Shown in pieces: positions 1-13,724 of a stretch of 64,000 nt of DNA. A program made the translations under genes and the position numbers. Origin of the DNA: Litoditis marina (lineage: Eukaryota; Nematoda; Chromadorea; Rhabditida; Rhabditidae). Where the stretch lies: positions 22,991,879 to 23,055,878 of the forward strand of contig OZ038434.1 in the NCBI GenBank assembly GCA_964036275.1, in the 5' to 3' direction. Position 1 is the stretch's first letter. The number at the start of each line of letters is the position of its first letter. The notes beneath the pieces are model-generated. The model was not told the DNA's origin. It made no database searches and worked only from the letters and a program-made list of their open reading frames with translations.

Positions 1-169
1 AGAATCAACTATTTTGCTAACAAATGTAGTATCAAAATTTGCAATACAACGAACATCTTGTGAAACATAGAACACTAGTAGTCTATAAAACAGGATATGA
101 ACCTAACTCCATCATTTTCATCATTTTCTAACCTGTCTATCTATCTATCTGTCTATCTTTTCTGTGCAC

Positions 170-1030
170 TCGACCGTACGGTTCGAACAATCCAAACGGG
201 GGCCAATTTCGGGCAATTTGCCAGAATTCAGCCGGAAAATGATAGTGTTTAGCCACTTTTCGGATTAGCCCATTTGCACATTGTTCCACTACTAATTACA
301 CTAATAATACATCTTTTGTAACACTAATCCACTTTGTGTACGGTAGTTTTGGGCAGGTCAACTGGCAATTAGGCCTTAGGTACGAACCTGTGGGCAAAAT
401 TATATTAGGCAATTGCTCTACCTTGTTATTTCTACTGTTGATCATTTTGTAACTTGAGTGCGAAAACGACACAGTTAAAACTAAAAAACCGTTGTTTTAA
501 ACATTCCAACCTGTGAAAGTTGGGTATCTCGCGTTTAACTTGTTGTAACGTGAAAGTTGTAACTTTTGAACGTCAAGATCAGAACACAGACAAAAGTAGA
601 ACCACCGTATCCTTCACATATTCTCCAGACGGCGACTATATTCTTCATTTCAGAGTCGGAGCCGCGCGCCTCGTCTGAGGAGTGTCGCTCGAGTCCACTG
701 CGCGGCAGCCCTTTGGGGGAAGATTCGCTGCGCGGCAGCCCACCCTCAGAACACAGTCCGAATGGTACAAAAAAGGCACGGAAGGCACGAACCATCTTCA
801 CCGACAAACAACTTCAGGAGTTGGAGAACACTTTCGACAAGCAAAAGTACCTGAGTGTACAGGACAGAATGGATCTGGCACACAGGATGGGACTGTCAGA
901 CACGCAGGTCAAGACGTGGTACCAGAATAGGAGGTTCGTCTATCTCTTTCTTTCTTTCTCTCTTTTTCTCTCTTTTTCTCTTTCCCTCTCTCTCTATCTT
1001 AAGACATGATACCAGAATAGAAGGTTGGTT
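170..1030. repeat. Left arm of the BarH inverted duplication
   Basis: From about 170 onward, intron 1 of copy A, the homeobox exon and the start of the next intron are the reverse complement of about 13755-14745. The match includes non-coding stretches, for example the block around 200-390 (AATTTCGGGCAATTTGCC, GTGTACGGTAGTTTTGGGCA). There are insertions and deletions in the CT-rich parts. The two arms are about 13 kb apart and point toward each other. Confidence 0.9.
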
Positions 1031-2220
1031 ACCCTCTATATCTCTCTATCTCTCTATGTCTCTCGGTTTATAACCCTCTCTTTCCTCAATTCTCTTACTC
1101 CCTCGCCCCCCCCCCCCCCTCATCCCATCTCTCTCTCTCTCATCCTTTCTCCCCCTCTCAATGTAAATCCAATCCAGCTAACACCCTCCCGTCTACATTT
1201 CATGGATTGCTCCTAAACACGCCACTTTCTGCTAATTCCCACCAATTTGGTTCAATTTACCCAAATCTTCCGAAAAAGCTTTTCCCTCCCTCTCTCTCTC
1301 TTCTCCCTCTCTCTAATCTCATCTGACTAATTTACACGAATAGCGTCCATTTATAGTCGTCGCCCCGACCAAAAACACAGCGATAATTGCGTTCACCGTA
1401 GCCACTTTACCAATTTACACACAGAAAGTGGCCCTCTTAGCGCCTCAGGTAATTTAGCCCCTTAGAGGGGCTTCGCGGTAGAAAAAAAGAGATGTATATT
1501 GTGTACATAATTCCAACTCAGACGCAGACAGTACGAATTCAAAAGTTTAATTGCTTTTTCTGAGCCAACGTTGAAAGTATTACGTGAGCCATAGACAATA
1601 TTGGAAACCTCAAAGAATGTTTGTGGTTGTTATTGTTCACAAAGTGAGTTGATCGACTCGAACCCCCAAATTAGAGAACAACGGTTCCTTTAAACTGAAG
1701 TCAAATTCGAAGTCAAATTCTGATCAGATCAAATGATCAGAAAGAGTAGCAAATGAATCGGTTACAGTTCCGATGGTCGACCAAATGGAACGTGTGAAAC
1801 TTAACATAATTCATGGACGTGCAATAACGAGAGTTGATCACGTGATCTCACGTGATCTCTTTGACCAACTGTTGACCTCTTCCGTTCCATCTTTCGTTTT
1901 TAACGCACTTTCTTGTTATAAAACTGTTACGGAAACGGAACACAGAGAGAACTTCGGTTACAGTAACCCCCTCCCATTGCAGGACCAAATGGAAGCGCCA
2001 GGCCTCGACGGGAATGGATCTCCTTCAAGAGGCCGGCAACATGGCCGCCGTCCAACAACTTCTCCGCACCAACCCCTACTGGGCATCCTGCCTGGGCACC
2101 GCCCGTCCCCCATTCCTTCCCATGGGAATGCCCCCGCTCGGCGGGAACTTCCCACTAATGTCACTGTTTCCACAAATGAATGTGGATACCTTTAAAGGCC
2201 ATGTTTCAGAAGAAAAGTGA
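654..2220 (+). CDS. ceh-30/ceh-31-like: BarH-class homeobox transcription factor, copy A (5' exon missing)
   Basis: Nuclear DNA-binding transcription factor. In C. elegans the two BarH paralogues ceh-30 and ceh-31 are X-linked and act in neuronal fate and survival. Two exons are visible: 654-933 (after CATTTCAG) and 1983-2220 (after ATTGCAG, ending in TGA); the split codon AG|G joins them in frame. The homeodomain spans the junction. It has the basic [11 protein letters not shown] arm and the Bar-class third helix VKTWYQNRR (Thr47, Tyr49, Asn51). An acidic and Ser/Pro-rich stretch with two LRGSP repeats precedes it. After it come the [11 protein letters not shown] helix and a Pro/Met-rich tail. 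The incoming phase (1) matches copy B, so a first exon equivalent to 15034-15223 should lie a few hundred bases left of position 1. The homeobox exon differs from copy B by one residue that I could find (Ser for Ala); the last exon is clearly diverged. The 1049 bp intron holds a decayed copy of the exon end. Confidence 0.88.
934..1075 (+). repeat. CT microsatellite with decayed copy of the homeobox exon end
   Basis: The intron donor is followed directly by TCTTT/CT repeats. At 1000-1030 the end of the exon is repeated in mutated form (AAGACATGATACCAGAATAG then AAGGTTGG), and a second CT tract follows. A poly-C run of 14 lies at 1106-1119. Confidence 0.85.
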
Positions 2221-3321
2221 CTGACTTCTATCGATTTTCCCAGAAAACTACCAAAAGTTAGCCAGAAATTGAATAGTGATAATTATAATAGTAATACAAC
2301 ATACCATACTTTTCATTTACTCAAAACAAAGAACGTGAAATCGAAAGATATCAGTCAGTTTTCGTAAACTTGACCAATTAAACATTTTCCACTGTTTTTT
2401 AAAGCTTTCCAGTATCCCAAAAATTAACACCAGCAGCAGAACATACCGAAAACTTTTCTCAAAACCTTTTTTCCTTCGCTGACAAAACTTTTTCTAATCT
2501 GATGTTTTTCACGTTTCTCAAAAGTTTATCAGGATCAACCAAATACTATCTCTAAATTAGCTCCGTTTAGCATGAAATTCTCCAACCCTGTGAGTGATTG
2601 TGATAATATATATTTAATAATGTTTACAAGTTGTATTTTCTCTATTTTCAATTATAACTTACAACTTTAAATGTTCACAAACTTTTTCAATTTTCAGTTT
2701 TCAATCCCAACTTCAGTGCTATCTTGGTATAGATATGTGGTTAGAAGCTTTAAGGTGTACATTCAATTTTCTTTTTCCCATATTTTCATATTATTCGGTG
2801 TATTTTTGTTTTTCTCGATCTCTATGATGCGTTGTATGAAGAACTCAAATGATGTTTATATGAAAGTCTATTGAAATACTATGGAAACAATAGAAGATAA
2901 TGTTTCGAAAGTGAATGAGTGTGGTGCAAAAAAGATGTTCTTTTTCTTATTCTTGCTCTCTCTCTCTTTCTCTTTCTCTCTCTGATCCTTTATTTGATAG
3001 CTTCTATATATCTCCCCCCTCTCTCTCTCTCTCCCTCCCTCTCTCTTTCCCTCCCTCTCTCTCTCTCTCCTCTATCTCTTCTCCTCTCTCCCTCTCTCTC
3101 TCTCTCCCCCCTCTCTCCCCCCTCTCCCCCCTTCTGCTACCAGATGGCTGCCTCTCTCTGTCATTTTAATGACAATTAGTTCTGAATTTGCTGCCAACCG
3201 GTTTTTCGAGGCTACCATGTGGTAGAGTTCCAAACACTAACAAATTAGAACATTTGAAAATTTCAATTTTTCGTTTCAGTTCCTTTCTCACTCTCCCTCT
3301 TTTCCTGTCTCTCCCTCTCTC

Positions 3322-3374
<53 letters not shown>

Positions 3375-3617
3375 GTACCGTCCCCATATCTGCCTCTCTC
3401 TCTCTTTATATATTTCCTCTCTCTCCCCCTCTCTCTCACCTAGTACCTTCTCAACATCCCTTGAACATCCCCACCCGTAATACGAGAGGAGTATCAATTA
3501 AAGGGCGGAGACGAGCCTCTTTCAACCGCGCTCCATAGCCATTATACCGTAACCGGTACTCAATTCTCAATCTACTCACCGCGCGCTAAATACCATGACA
3601 AACACTACACCTCGAGT

Positions 3618-4100
3618 GTCAAATGATCTCTATTAGGGAAGGGGAAGGTTTTCCTCGTTATGTATATGTACTTTTTAGCGCAAAAAACTGTTTATAGTGT
3701 GCCAAATAGGAGTTGATCTCAGAAACACTAAGTTATACCTTGATTGTCAAATGATCTCTATTAGGCTGAGGGATGTTTTTCTTAACTTTGACCAACAAAA
3801 AATCGGTGACCAAATAGAAGTTGTAGTTTGGTTCTGCGTTGTAGTCTGACCAGCGCCTCACGACAGGACCGGGAAATAGAGATTCAGAAACAAAATAGGA
3901 GTAGCAGTTCGACCTACACGCACAGTATAATATTGCTGCAACTGAACGCGGGACGGGGGGGGGGTCAAAGTGCAAAGACACAAAGTCAAATGATGTCCAT
4001 TAGGGAGAGGAATGGTTTTCTTAGTTTTTACCGAAACAAACCATTGTATATAGCGTTTCAAATGTCAGTTGTACTTTGGTTCTGAGGTGTAGTCTGACCG
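3618..4100 (+). repeat. Three diverged tandem units
   Basis: The motif TCAAATGATCTCTATTAGG and its variant TCAAATGATGTCCATTAGGG recur near 3618, 3746 and 3986. Each is followed by a GGTTTTC/GTTTTTC stretch and then by a variant of CAAATAGAAGTTGTAG. The units differ in length and are well diverged. Confidence 0.75.
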
Positions 4101-4267
4101 TTGAGAAGAGGTTCAGAATCTTACGAAATAGTAGGTGTAGTTGGACAGGATAGATAGATTACTGTAACTACAATGGGCATATGAGTTATCGAACTGCCAA
4201 GACAGCCGATGTATATTTGGAGGAGAATCGTTTTTTTCAGAGTTTCTTCCTTCCCTAGATTTCACCT

Positions 4268-4463
4268 GTAGTGAGTGCCAAATTTATAAATTTCTGTCTC
4301 TCGCCGGAATGGAACCTGCGAGCAAAAGATTCGTAGCAAAGCGCCAACCACTGCGCTGTTAGAGTACATTACGAGCAAGCTTCCGAGTCGAAGACTCGTG
4401 TGCGTACACAGCGGTAAGTGAGATATACAGTATCCTCCCGCCTTTCCGTTGGCAACGACTATA
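4268..4463 (-). mobile_element. TATAGT-ended element with tRNA-like module, copy 1
   Basis: Minus-strand copy of a roughly 197 bp family that starts TATAGTCGTCGCCAAC and ends GGCACTCACTATA. Its second half carries tRNA-like A-box and B-box sequence (degraded here). See the best-preserved copies at 31579 and 60647. Confidence 0.8.
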
Positions 4464-4610
4464 AACTGTTAGTCGAATGCACAGTCACGTGGAACATGTT
4501 CAACACGGCAGAACTGAGAAACTTGCAAGGAAAAAGTGCACGATGCCTCATTAGAATGTTAAATTTACGTCATTATTCAATTCACTCCTAATAAGCGGTA
4601 TAGTTGACAT

Positions 4611-4822
4611 CATTCCTACTGAGAATCCTACAGTAACCTTAACAAACTTTCCGAAGGCTGTTGTGAAGCTGAAACAAAAGTTCATGGAAAAAGCTCTCGT
4701 GTAGTTACTCTACCAGAGAACGAGAAGGAGGTACGAAAATCCTCCACTTCTCCGATCAAAAGTAGGTGAGAAGAACGGCTTTGAACTTTCCAAATCCTAC
4801 TGTAGGAGTCTCAGTAGGAATG
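4611..4822. mobile_element. Inverted-repeat element with CATTCCTACTGAGA ends, copy 1
   Basis: Terminal inverted repeats CATTCCTACTGAGAATCC at the left and its complement (GGAGTCTCAGTAGGAATG) at the right, 212 bp overall, with no coding capacity. Other copies are at 17799-17994 and 61992-62142. Half-copies are seen near 39625 and 54895. Confidence 0.8.
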
Positions 4823-5149
4823 GAGAAGACTATAGGTGTTCTGATGTGTTTGTAGTTTGATTCGGTTACTTTACTTTCCGTTAATTATCGAGAGCAAACC
4901 TCTGGCCACTTCCCATCAAAAATGCCTATAATTTTACCCCAGCCCCTCCTCGATAAACGGTAGGTATATGTAACACATTACTCTTATAACTTCACTATTT
5001 ATATTTGTACCCCCCCTCCCTCCCCTAATATACGGTAGGTATGTGGAAGTGTGTCAATTGCGGGTGTTTATTGCCAGCCGGCCATTGAGAGCTATAACTC
5101 GTGAAATTGAGAGACAAAGCATGTGGCAGATGGAAGACGGGCGAACCGG

Positions 5150-5600
5150 AACAAAGTGGCCATTTGGGGGCAGCCGGGCGAGATTCTTTTGTTTTAGGGA
5201 GAATTCAGGTAACTTAGGGGGAGTTAGGGGTTATAAGGTAACTTACGTAGGGGATTCAGGGTTATTTTTATCGGGTTGGGAGGATTGTGTTGGGTTTAAG
5301 GTTCTTCACGTAACAAAGTGGCCATTTGGGGGCAGCCGGGCGACATTCTTTTGTTTTAGGGGGAATTCAGGTAACTTAGGGGGAGTTAGAGAGATACGTC
5401 ACGTTAGTTACTCGAAAGTAAAGGTTGTTCAGCTAAACTTGAAGAAATACTAGTTATTTTACGAGCAACGTGGGAGGGTTCGTGCGTTACTGATTTGGAA
5501 GCCACTATGGTAAACTGAGTTCATTTAACTTGAGAGTTAACGATGGTTCATTTAGGGGCAGCGGGACGAGATTCCTCTGTTGTTTAGGGAAAGTTAGGGC
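5150..5600 (+). repeat. Tandem repeat of about 160 bp, two good units and a third decayed one
   Basis: AAGTGGCCATTTGGGGGCAG plus the following 60-70 bases recur at 5153 and 5313. A more decayed unit lies near 5540. The open frame 5043-5453 reads through these units and looks like a repeat artefact rather than a gene. Confidence 0.8.
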
Positions 5601-6559
5601 TCTTGGGTAACGCGATAGAAAAGTCAAGGGACTATTATGCCCTAAAAGGAGGATTTTGGGTGATCGAGTAGACCTTACGGTAAATTAGACTGAAAAACTA
5701 TCCTCTTGCATTCTGATGTGATTGTAAGGTTAAATTTCTGATGTTTTTTTTACAGAATGTTTAATGGTCATTCGCAAATAGTTAACAGAACTTTATTGAA
5801 TTGTATCTCGTCAAATTATTTACATTGATGTGGGTAATAGACAGTTACATGCCATCAAATAGCATTCCATTCTGGGTAATCATGTATGGGTATGCACTGT
5901 ATGCAGGGAAAAGAGAGAGAGATGAGAGAAATAGAGATTGAAGGAAAAATCAGTTAGAGAGGAGGAGATTGAGAAGCAGAGAGAAATTGTGTTTCAGGGA
6001 GAAAGAAATAAAGAGAGAGAGAGAAAGCGAAAGAGAGAACGATAGAAATAGAGATTGTACAATTCCATACAAGTGTTAGACACACCTATCCGACGTATCT
6101 CTCTATTTGCTACATTTCGAAAGTGATTTCGAAAGTAAAAGTCAAATTTGTCACCTTGTATCTTCTTTTTATAATGTAACTTCATTTTAATAGGAAAATG
6201 TGTTTTTTCGTAACTCTTCACCTTGACCCTTTTCGCTTAATTAGCTTCAAATACATCTGTTGTTTATGTAATTCTCCCCTCATAATGTGTCGTTAAAGGC
6301 ACGGGAGAACTTGCGCAAGCGGCGCACAGCGCAATGAATAATTACCGTAATCTGACATGAGACGGGCGGTCGCGCGGAAAAAGACAGTGGGGGACAGACT
6401 GTGGCAGGGGTGGTTAGAGGGATAACTTGACCGGAAACGAGACTAATTATGAGCATGTTAGAGAGGGAGGGGGAGAGAGTCTAGAGAAATAGAGAAATAG
6501 AAAGGGACCTCATGAAGGTTGGGGAAAAGAGAGGTGTTTCGCACTGTTTTCCTTTGTGG

Positions 6560-6930
6560 CTCCATGTTCTCTCTATCTGCTCTCTCCCCTCTCTCCCTCC
6601 TTTCCCTCTCTATCTCTCCCTCTCTCTCCCCTCTTCCCTCCCTCTCTATCTCTCTCCTCATCTCTTTTTCCTCTCTCTCTCCATCTCTCGTCCCTCTCTC
6701 TCTCTCCCTCTTCCCTTCCTCTCTATCTCTCTCCTCATCTCTTTATTTCTCTCCATCTCTCGTCCCTCTCTCTCTCGCTCTCCCTCTCTCCCCTTCTAAA
6801 GTATCTTCCTTGGTCTTGGCATATCCCCTGTCTCCTCTCTCTCTCTCTCTCTCCCTCTCCCCCTCTCTCTCTCTCTCCCTCTCTCCCCTCTCTCTCTAAA
6901 ATATCTTCCTTGGCCTTGGCATATCCCCTC
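6560..6930 (+). repeat. CT-rich tract with duplicated unique segment
   Basis: Long CT-rich stretch. A 30-base non-repetitive segment (AAAGTATCTTCCTTGG through GGCATATCCCCT) occurs at 6798-6830 and again at 6898-6929, with a (CT)n block between the copies. Confidence 0.85.
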
Positions 6931-7084
6931 CCTTCTTTCCCCAATAATCGCATATTTTGATGCGCAGGGCATGCTAATTACTGTAGTTATGACTGAATTC
7001 TCTCCATTATACGACTACAACCAATAACAAGGTCGTCTTCCGTCAACTATGAGGCAAAACGGGGCAGAATACCCATAGACTTGG

Positions 7085-7140
7085 AGGGAAGTGGGAGAGT
7101 TAGAGAGGGAGAGGGAGAAAGAGAGAAAGAGAGAGAGAAG

Positions 7141-7212
<72 letters not shown>

Positions 7213-7335
7213 GAGAGAGAGAGGGGGGAGGAAGGATAGAGAGAGGGGGGGGGGGGGGAGAAGGTTAGAGAGAGAGAGAGGGGGAAGAAATAAAGAGAGA
7301 TAGAAGTATAGAGAGGGAGAGAGAGGGAGTGGGAA
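7085..7335 (+). repeat. GA microsatellite
   Basis: Long GA repeat with a run of ten or more G near 7247. Confidence 0.95.
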
Positions 7336-8444
7336 AGTGGAAACGTAAGCACCGAGATAGTCTAGAAAAGTAATGTTTTCTTCACCTCGAGCAAACAAGC
7401 AACTTCTATGTATTTATAGTATAGGTTTCGAGGAAGAACTGCACAATCCTAATTTCAATTCAAAAGAATATTCCCGACCCCTCCATCCGGACTTTCCACG
7501 AGAATTTGTTCGCCATTCAACTATTGACTATTGATACTCTCGGGTTATGTGTCAGTTTTCATTGTTTCTTTGTTTAGAAAAGTTTATTTATTATAAAAAA
7601 GTTCATTCGATGTGAACCAGTTGGTTTGAATGAGAGAATGAGTTGAGAGGGTAACATTGCGTAGGTCACAATAGAACCGGATACCTTTGACACAGCGAAA
7701 GAAACGGACGCATAGTGGTTGCCCGGCGGAGAACACAGTCGAGAGTGACTTTCGAGAACAAAATGTGATTGTAGTTTGATCTGTAGACACAGCGCAAGTT
7801 TTGAGCCAAATATACAGACTATGGGTGGCTAGAATGAGCCCTGCTCCTCTCAGACTTTTTAGTTTGCTTACATTTAGGGAAGTTAGGTGAAGTAGGCATT
7901 TTTCGAAAAGTTGCCTCAAGGGATAAAGGTGTGGTATGTTCTAGCTTTACCAACTATGAAATACTGACGTATTTTCACGTTTTACGTCATCCCAAAGTAA
8001 AAGTCGTTTTTCCCAGACCACACATCACAAAACATGTCTACCGTATACTCTTTCTCCTGTTCATTGCCTTAACTTTAAATTCAACTGGATAACCAACTAT
8101 TTCTTGTAGTTTGATACACTGTAATTTGTAGAGTGCAACCGAAGAACGAACTACAAACACAGCAGAAAACATGTCTACCGTATTCTATCCCCCTCCTTTT
8201 CTGGCCACACCTAGTTAGTTGGTCGTATTAACCACACGTACGCCTACCTAATCGGTGGCAATAAAACACCTTGACTCTTGTAATTTGGCCCTTTGCCAAT
8301 GTACCGCCCGTGTTTTCGGGACAAGACGAATACAATGAAGAAATAGTCCTTCAAATGGTCTCATCGCGACAAATTACGGTAGGTCGGCTGGCTTTGAGGA
8401 GGGTGGTAATTGGAGTGTTTGGCTTGAGGTGCGAACGACTTCTG

Positions 8445-8875
<431 letters not shown>

Positions 8876-9041
8876 TACAACCTTACCAGAACCATATTGT
8901 TCTTTCAAACTATCCATGAAGCTATTGGTTCATTTATCTCAGAAGTTGAACTTTATTCCACCTGATCCCCAAATCTGTCCCAATCGCACTCTGACTAATT
9001 GTCATTACAGTAACCTGAATTATCTACCTTAGAGTTAAACT

Positions 9042-9056
9042 CCCCCCCCCCCCCCC
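9042..9056 (+). repeat. Poly-C run of 15
   Basis: Fifteen consecutive C (G tract on the other strand). It is one of several G/C homopolymers in the window (also 1106-1119, 7247 and 23248). Confidence 0.98.
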
Positions 9057-9660
9057 AAACCTGCTCCAATCGCAACTCCACTTGACCTATTGCAATTACC
9101 GTAATCCCGCATCGGATGTTATGACATATCATTATCCCCATAGATTAGCCGCTAATCGCGTGGACCTTGTTATGTTATTAATAGCGGACAATTGTTAGTC
9201 TTCGATGATTTTACAACAAAACCTTGACACAGATAAAGTCACGTAAATACGTGAAAAACTGGTGGGAGAGGGAAATTGGACAACTATGTTGAGCTTATTA
9301 GAATTGTAAGAAAGAAGTTGACTACAACAAATTAAATTCAGAATACAGTTGTTAGATAAATTAATAAATGATTATTTGTTAAGTGCAAAGATTTCAAAGT
9401 CGCCCTGAAACGTGAAAATTATAGAAAATGTGAGTTTTTTGAGTTAAATACCATAACCCAATGTCCTATTTATCGTACTTCGATAAATATTTTCACACAA
9501 GTTCAATAGAATATGTACAATTCTTGAACTTTTTAACCCTCAAGTCTTGTTTAGAGAAGGGAAAACAATGTTTAAATTTTCTGCTGTGTTTGGACATTTC
9601 TCAAGTGTACACTCATTTTCGACGAATTAAAACTGGTTCCGTTTCACGTGAACTGCAGTG

Positions 9661-10055
9661 AAGTGTGAGGGAGGTAGTGGTATGAGAAAGTCATTAGGAG
9701 AGAAAAAGAGAGCAAAAAAAGAGGGAAACAGAGAGAGGGAGAGAGAGAAAGGGGAGCGAAAGAAAGAGAGAGAGGGAGAGAGAGGGAAAGAGAAAGAGGA
9801 ATAGAGAGATAGATAGGGACAGTGAGAGGCAGGTAGTGGTATGAGAAAGTCACTAGAGAGAAAAGAGAGCGAAAGAAAGATGGAGAGAGAGAGGGAGAGA
9901 GAGAGAAAGAAAAGAGAGCGAAAGAAAGGTAGAGATAACAAAAAGAAAATAGTTTGAGAGATAGGGAGAGAGAGACAGAGAAAGACAGAAAGATAGAGAG
10001 AGAAATAATAAGAGAAAAATAGAGAAAGAGAGAAAAAGAGAAAGTAGTAAAGTGA
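9661..10055 (+). repeat. GA tract with duplicated unique segment
   Basis: The non-repetitive segment GTAGTGGTATGAGAAAGTCA occurs at about 9674 and again at about 9834 inside GA-rich DNA. This is the same architecture as at 6798/6898: unique segment, purine or pyrimidine tract, unique segment. Confidence 0.85.
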
Positions 10056-10424
10056 AGAGGTAGGTAGGAGGAAAGTGTACCCAAATGATAAAACTGGACC
10101 TGCAAACTTGAAACTTACCGAATGAAGTATACCGTGTTCTTAATGTATTTCAACTATTAACAAATATTTATATTTCATATTATTTATGAAACCTGGGAAC
10201 TTTATTTGAGCTTCATATTGAATGAACTTTATTTGGTCTTCTGGAGACCCTTTTGTTCAATTTCTTTTTGCTTTCTTTTTGTCTCTAGAATGTGTCAAGT
10301 GGTTGATGTCAATCAGCTGTTAGGCCAATTAAACGACTTTTGCGCAACAAATATAATAATATAATGATACTCATATTAGGCAAGCAGGTAGATGGGTTAG
10401 GCAGATAATGGTTGTGGGGACAGA

Positions 10425-10805
10425 CTCCTCTCTTTCTCTCTTTCTCTCACTCTCGTTTATTTCTCTCTATCTTTCTTTCTCTCTCAGAGACTCTCTGTCT
10501 ATCTATCCCTCTATCACAGTTTATCTCATTCCCCCTACCCCCCCCCCCTCTCTCTTTCCCCTCTGCCACCCTCCCCTCCCCTCTCTCTCTCATCTCCCCT
10601 GCTCTCTCATTGTCTCTCCCTCTCTCTCTCTCTCTCTCCTCTCTCTCCCCTCTCTCTCTCTCCCCCCCCCTCTCTCTCTCCCTCTCCCCTCCTTCCCCCC
10701 TCTCTCCCCCCTCTCTCTCCCCCCCTCTCTCCCTCTCCCCTCCTTCCCCTCTCTCTCTCCCCCTCTTTCTCTCTCTCTCCCTCCCACTCTCTCTCTCTCT
10801 CTCTA
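10425..10805 (+). repeat. CT-rich tract
   Basis: About 380 bp of CT and C-rich pyrimidine sequence on the plus strand, without other content. Confidence 0.95.
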
Positions 10806-11835
10806 TCCATTTGTGCATGCCAGCAGCTCAGTGTTCAATTAACCTCGTTACTGTATCACACGGGCCACTTCACCCGCCACCAACATATGCGTACCGAGAT
10901 AATAGGAGGCGATTGAATGGTCACGTGAAATCAAAAGTCACGTGAATAAAAAGTCACGTGTAACGTGAGGAGTAGTTCCAGAAACACGTGTAGATCAAAA
11001 GTCACCTGAAACGTTTGTTTTTCAACATCTGTATTACGGGGCAGAACTGCAAAACATAACCGATCATGAAACTCAAATCCAAGTTGTTTTCCAAGTTGCA
11101 AATACTACACTGTTAGAACTAGAGTTACACAGCTGTATTGTACCACTTGGAGTACACATAGAGATGGTGGGAGCTATACCAAACACAATCACAAAAAATT
11201 GTTATGACTCTCAAAACTCGAGCCTCAAAAATATTCTTCGATAATCGAAGTTTCAAACTTTGAAGCCCATTCTGGCTTTCGTTGCACTTTTTAACAATAA
11301 CACCCCTCAGAACTAGTGTTTGCCACTCCAAAAAATGCACCTTTTCAATTCATAATAATTTGGCTCCATGAAGTGATAAATAATAAAGTAAGTAAATCAA
11401 CTTTTTCCACGTATTTCATGAGACTTTCTGCGTTTTTTTCCCGAACAAGACCACTTTTTCAAATAACGAATTCATATAAAGAAATCATGTACACATAGAC
11501 ATATGAGATCAGCTCTGGCGCAAAAATGCAAGTAAAAACATGGGTCAAAGTTCGTTACACGTTTACTACAGTGAATACACGTGCTAAAACGTGAGTAAAA
11601 CATCTTCACACTATTTTGCTAACATATTTCTGGAAGTGCGCCGGTGCACGTGTGAAAAAAACATCATCTAGAACTTATTTACCAACGTTTGGCACGTCAC
11701 GTGTAACGAACTGTGAAAATGCAAATAAAAATACAAGTCGTTGTTCGTTACACGTGTACTACAGTTATTACGATTTGGAACTCATCAACCAACGTGTACA
11801 CCGTGTAACGAACTTTCACCTCCAAAAAATCAATA

Positions 11836-13663
11836 TTATTCCTCACTAGACACATTAATAGGCGGGGAACTATCCTTAGGCGGCTGGCTAGTCGGCAACA
11901 TGAAAGGAAAAGAAAGGGGGAAGTTGGGCGCTAAACCCATCATAAGCGGAATATTGGGTCCCATCGCGAAGTGACCACCCAGTTGGGGACCACCCAAGGA
12001 GTTCTGGGGACCACCCATGTAACCGGACCAGTAGGGGTTGGAGCGAAGGAGTTGTTGGACGGCCGCCATGTTGCCGGCATCTGCCAGCAGATCCATTCCG
12101 GTGGAGGCCTGGCGCTTCCATTTGGTCCTGGAATGGGAGGGGGTTACGTTAGGTTGGGAAGATCACGTGGGATCACGTGAAGAATCACGTGTTAAACTTT
12201 GATCATTGCACGTTCATGAGTTATATAAGGTTTCACAAGTTCCATTCGGTTATGGAATGAGTAGGGGATTAGGGTAGGTCATAGAGATCACGTGAGAAGT
12301 CACGTGAAGTTTAACGTGAAGACCGAAGATTTGTCACCCCATATCATTACAAGTTCAATAAAACAAGCGGGATTACAGTAGATTATAAAGGTCACGTGAC
12401 ATGACGTTAAAATTTAAGTTTAGACTGAAGAGTTTTACACGTTTCGTTTGGCCTGGAATGAGGGGTCACGTGACACGTGACGAGAAGTTATCAGTACGTT
12501 TGTACGTCATCTTTAACATAACGAATTTAACAGTACTCATAGAGATGTTTTCCCCGTTCATTGTACTGTCAACTACCGATTGAAGGAAAACAGGGGAACT
12601 TCTCAAAACGCAATTGAAAAACCTCAAACGAATGCGAACATTATATCGAAATATTACTTAAACGGTATGTTTGTCCCCAGTTCGGCCTTCCATATAGTCA
12701 AATGTCAATTGTTTCGCGATCAGTCTACGGTGGCTGTAAATTGCGCTGTGTCTGTTTACAAGAGGGCGCGTAATGGAATGGCGTGACGATTGATGTATAG
12801 GGGGAAGTCCGATTAGGAAACCAATTTGGAGGGGTTCGACACGATTGGGAGAGAGAGAGATAATTGGGAGGGAATCTTAGGAGGAAGAGAGAGATAGGAA
12901 GAGGGGAGAGAGAAAGAGAGAGATGATAGGGAGGGGGTATTAAGAGGGAGAGGAAGAGGGGGAGGGAGAGGAGGAGGAGTAGAGATAATTGAGAGAGAAT
13001 CTTAGGAGGGAGAGAAAGAAAGGGAGGGGAAGAGAGGGAGAACTTACCGATATATAGAGAGTGGCTGAGAGTGAGAAAGTGAAGAGAGAAAAAGAAAACA
13101 AAGCAAAAGAAAGAGAGAGAGAGGGGGACAAGAAGATAGGATAGAGAGAAAGAAAAAGAGCGAGGCAAACACATAGACATATAGAGAAGAAAAGAGAAAG
13201 AGAGAGAGCAGAGAGAGAGAGAGAGAAAGGAGAAACCGGATGTGATGCCCCCCGTTTTCTACCATATCAATTGCCAATTAGGGTATTAATAAGGGGGGAT
13301 CTGTTGAATATTCCATGTTTAGATGCGAGCCGACCCAATAATTTAATCATTCCTATTCTCTTTCTCTCAAATAACAGCCGCCATTTCCGCGTGTATTAAA
13401 CAACAATAAGAGGGTCGTTATTAAAAAGAGATCCATTATTACTTGTAAGGGTTACGGTAGCAGCGACTTGTGATGTGCATATAGAACAGATTGTACAACA
13501 GGTAGTCACGTGCAACGTGTGAACCAGTGAACACGTGATGAAGTACACAATTACAGACTGTTTTTCACCAGGGAGAGAAATTGAGAGATGTAATTATTAA
13601 AAAGAGATTCTCATCTTGAGAGAGACAGAAAGAGGACATAGAGATATAGAGAAAGAGAGAGCT

Positions 13664-13724
<61 letters not shown>

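Noticed and set aside
3618..4100. CRISPR-like spaced repeats
   Set aside because: The units are diverged and unevenly spaced in a eukaryotic genome. They are ordinary tandem duplications.
5043..5453. 136-codon open frame
   Set aside because: It spans two units of a tandem repeat and the repeated peptide (KWPFGGSRA) follows the DNA repeat. No homology recognised.
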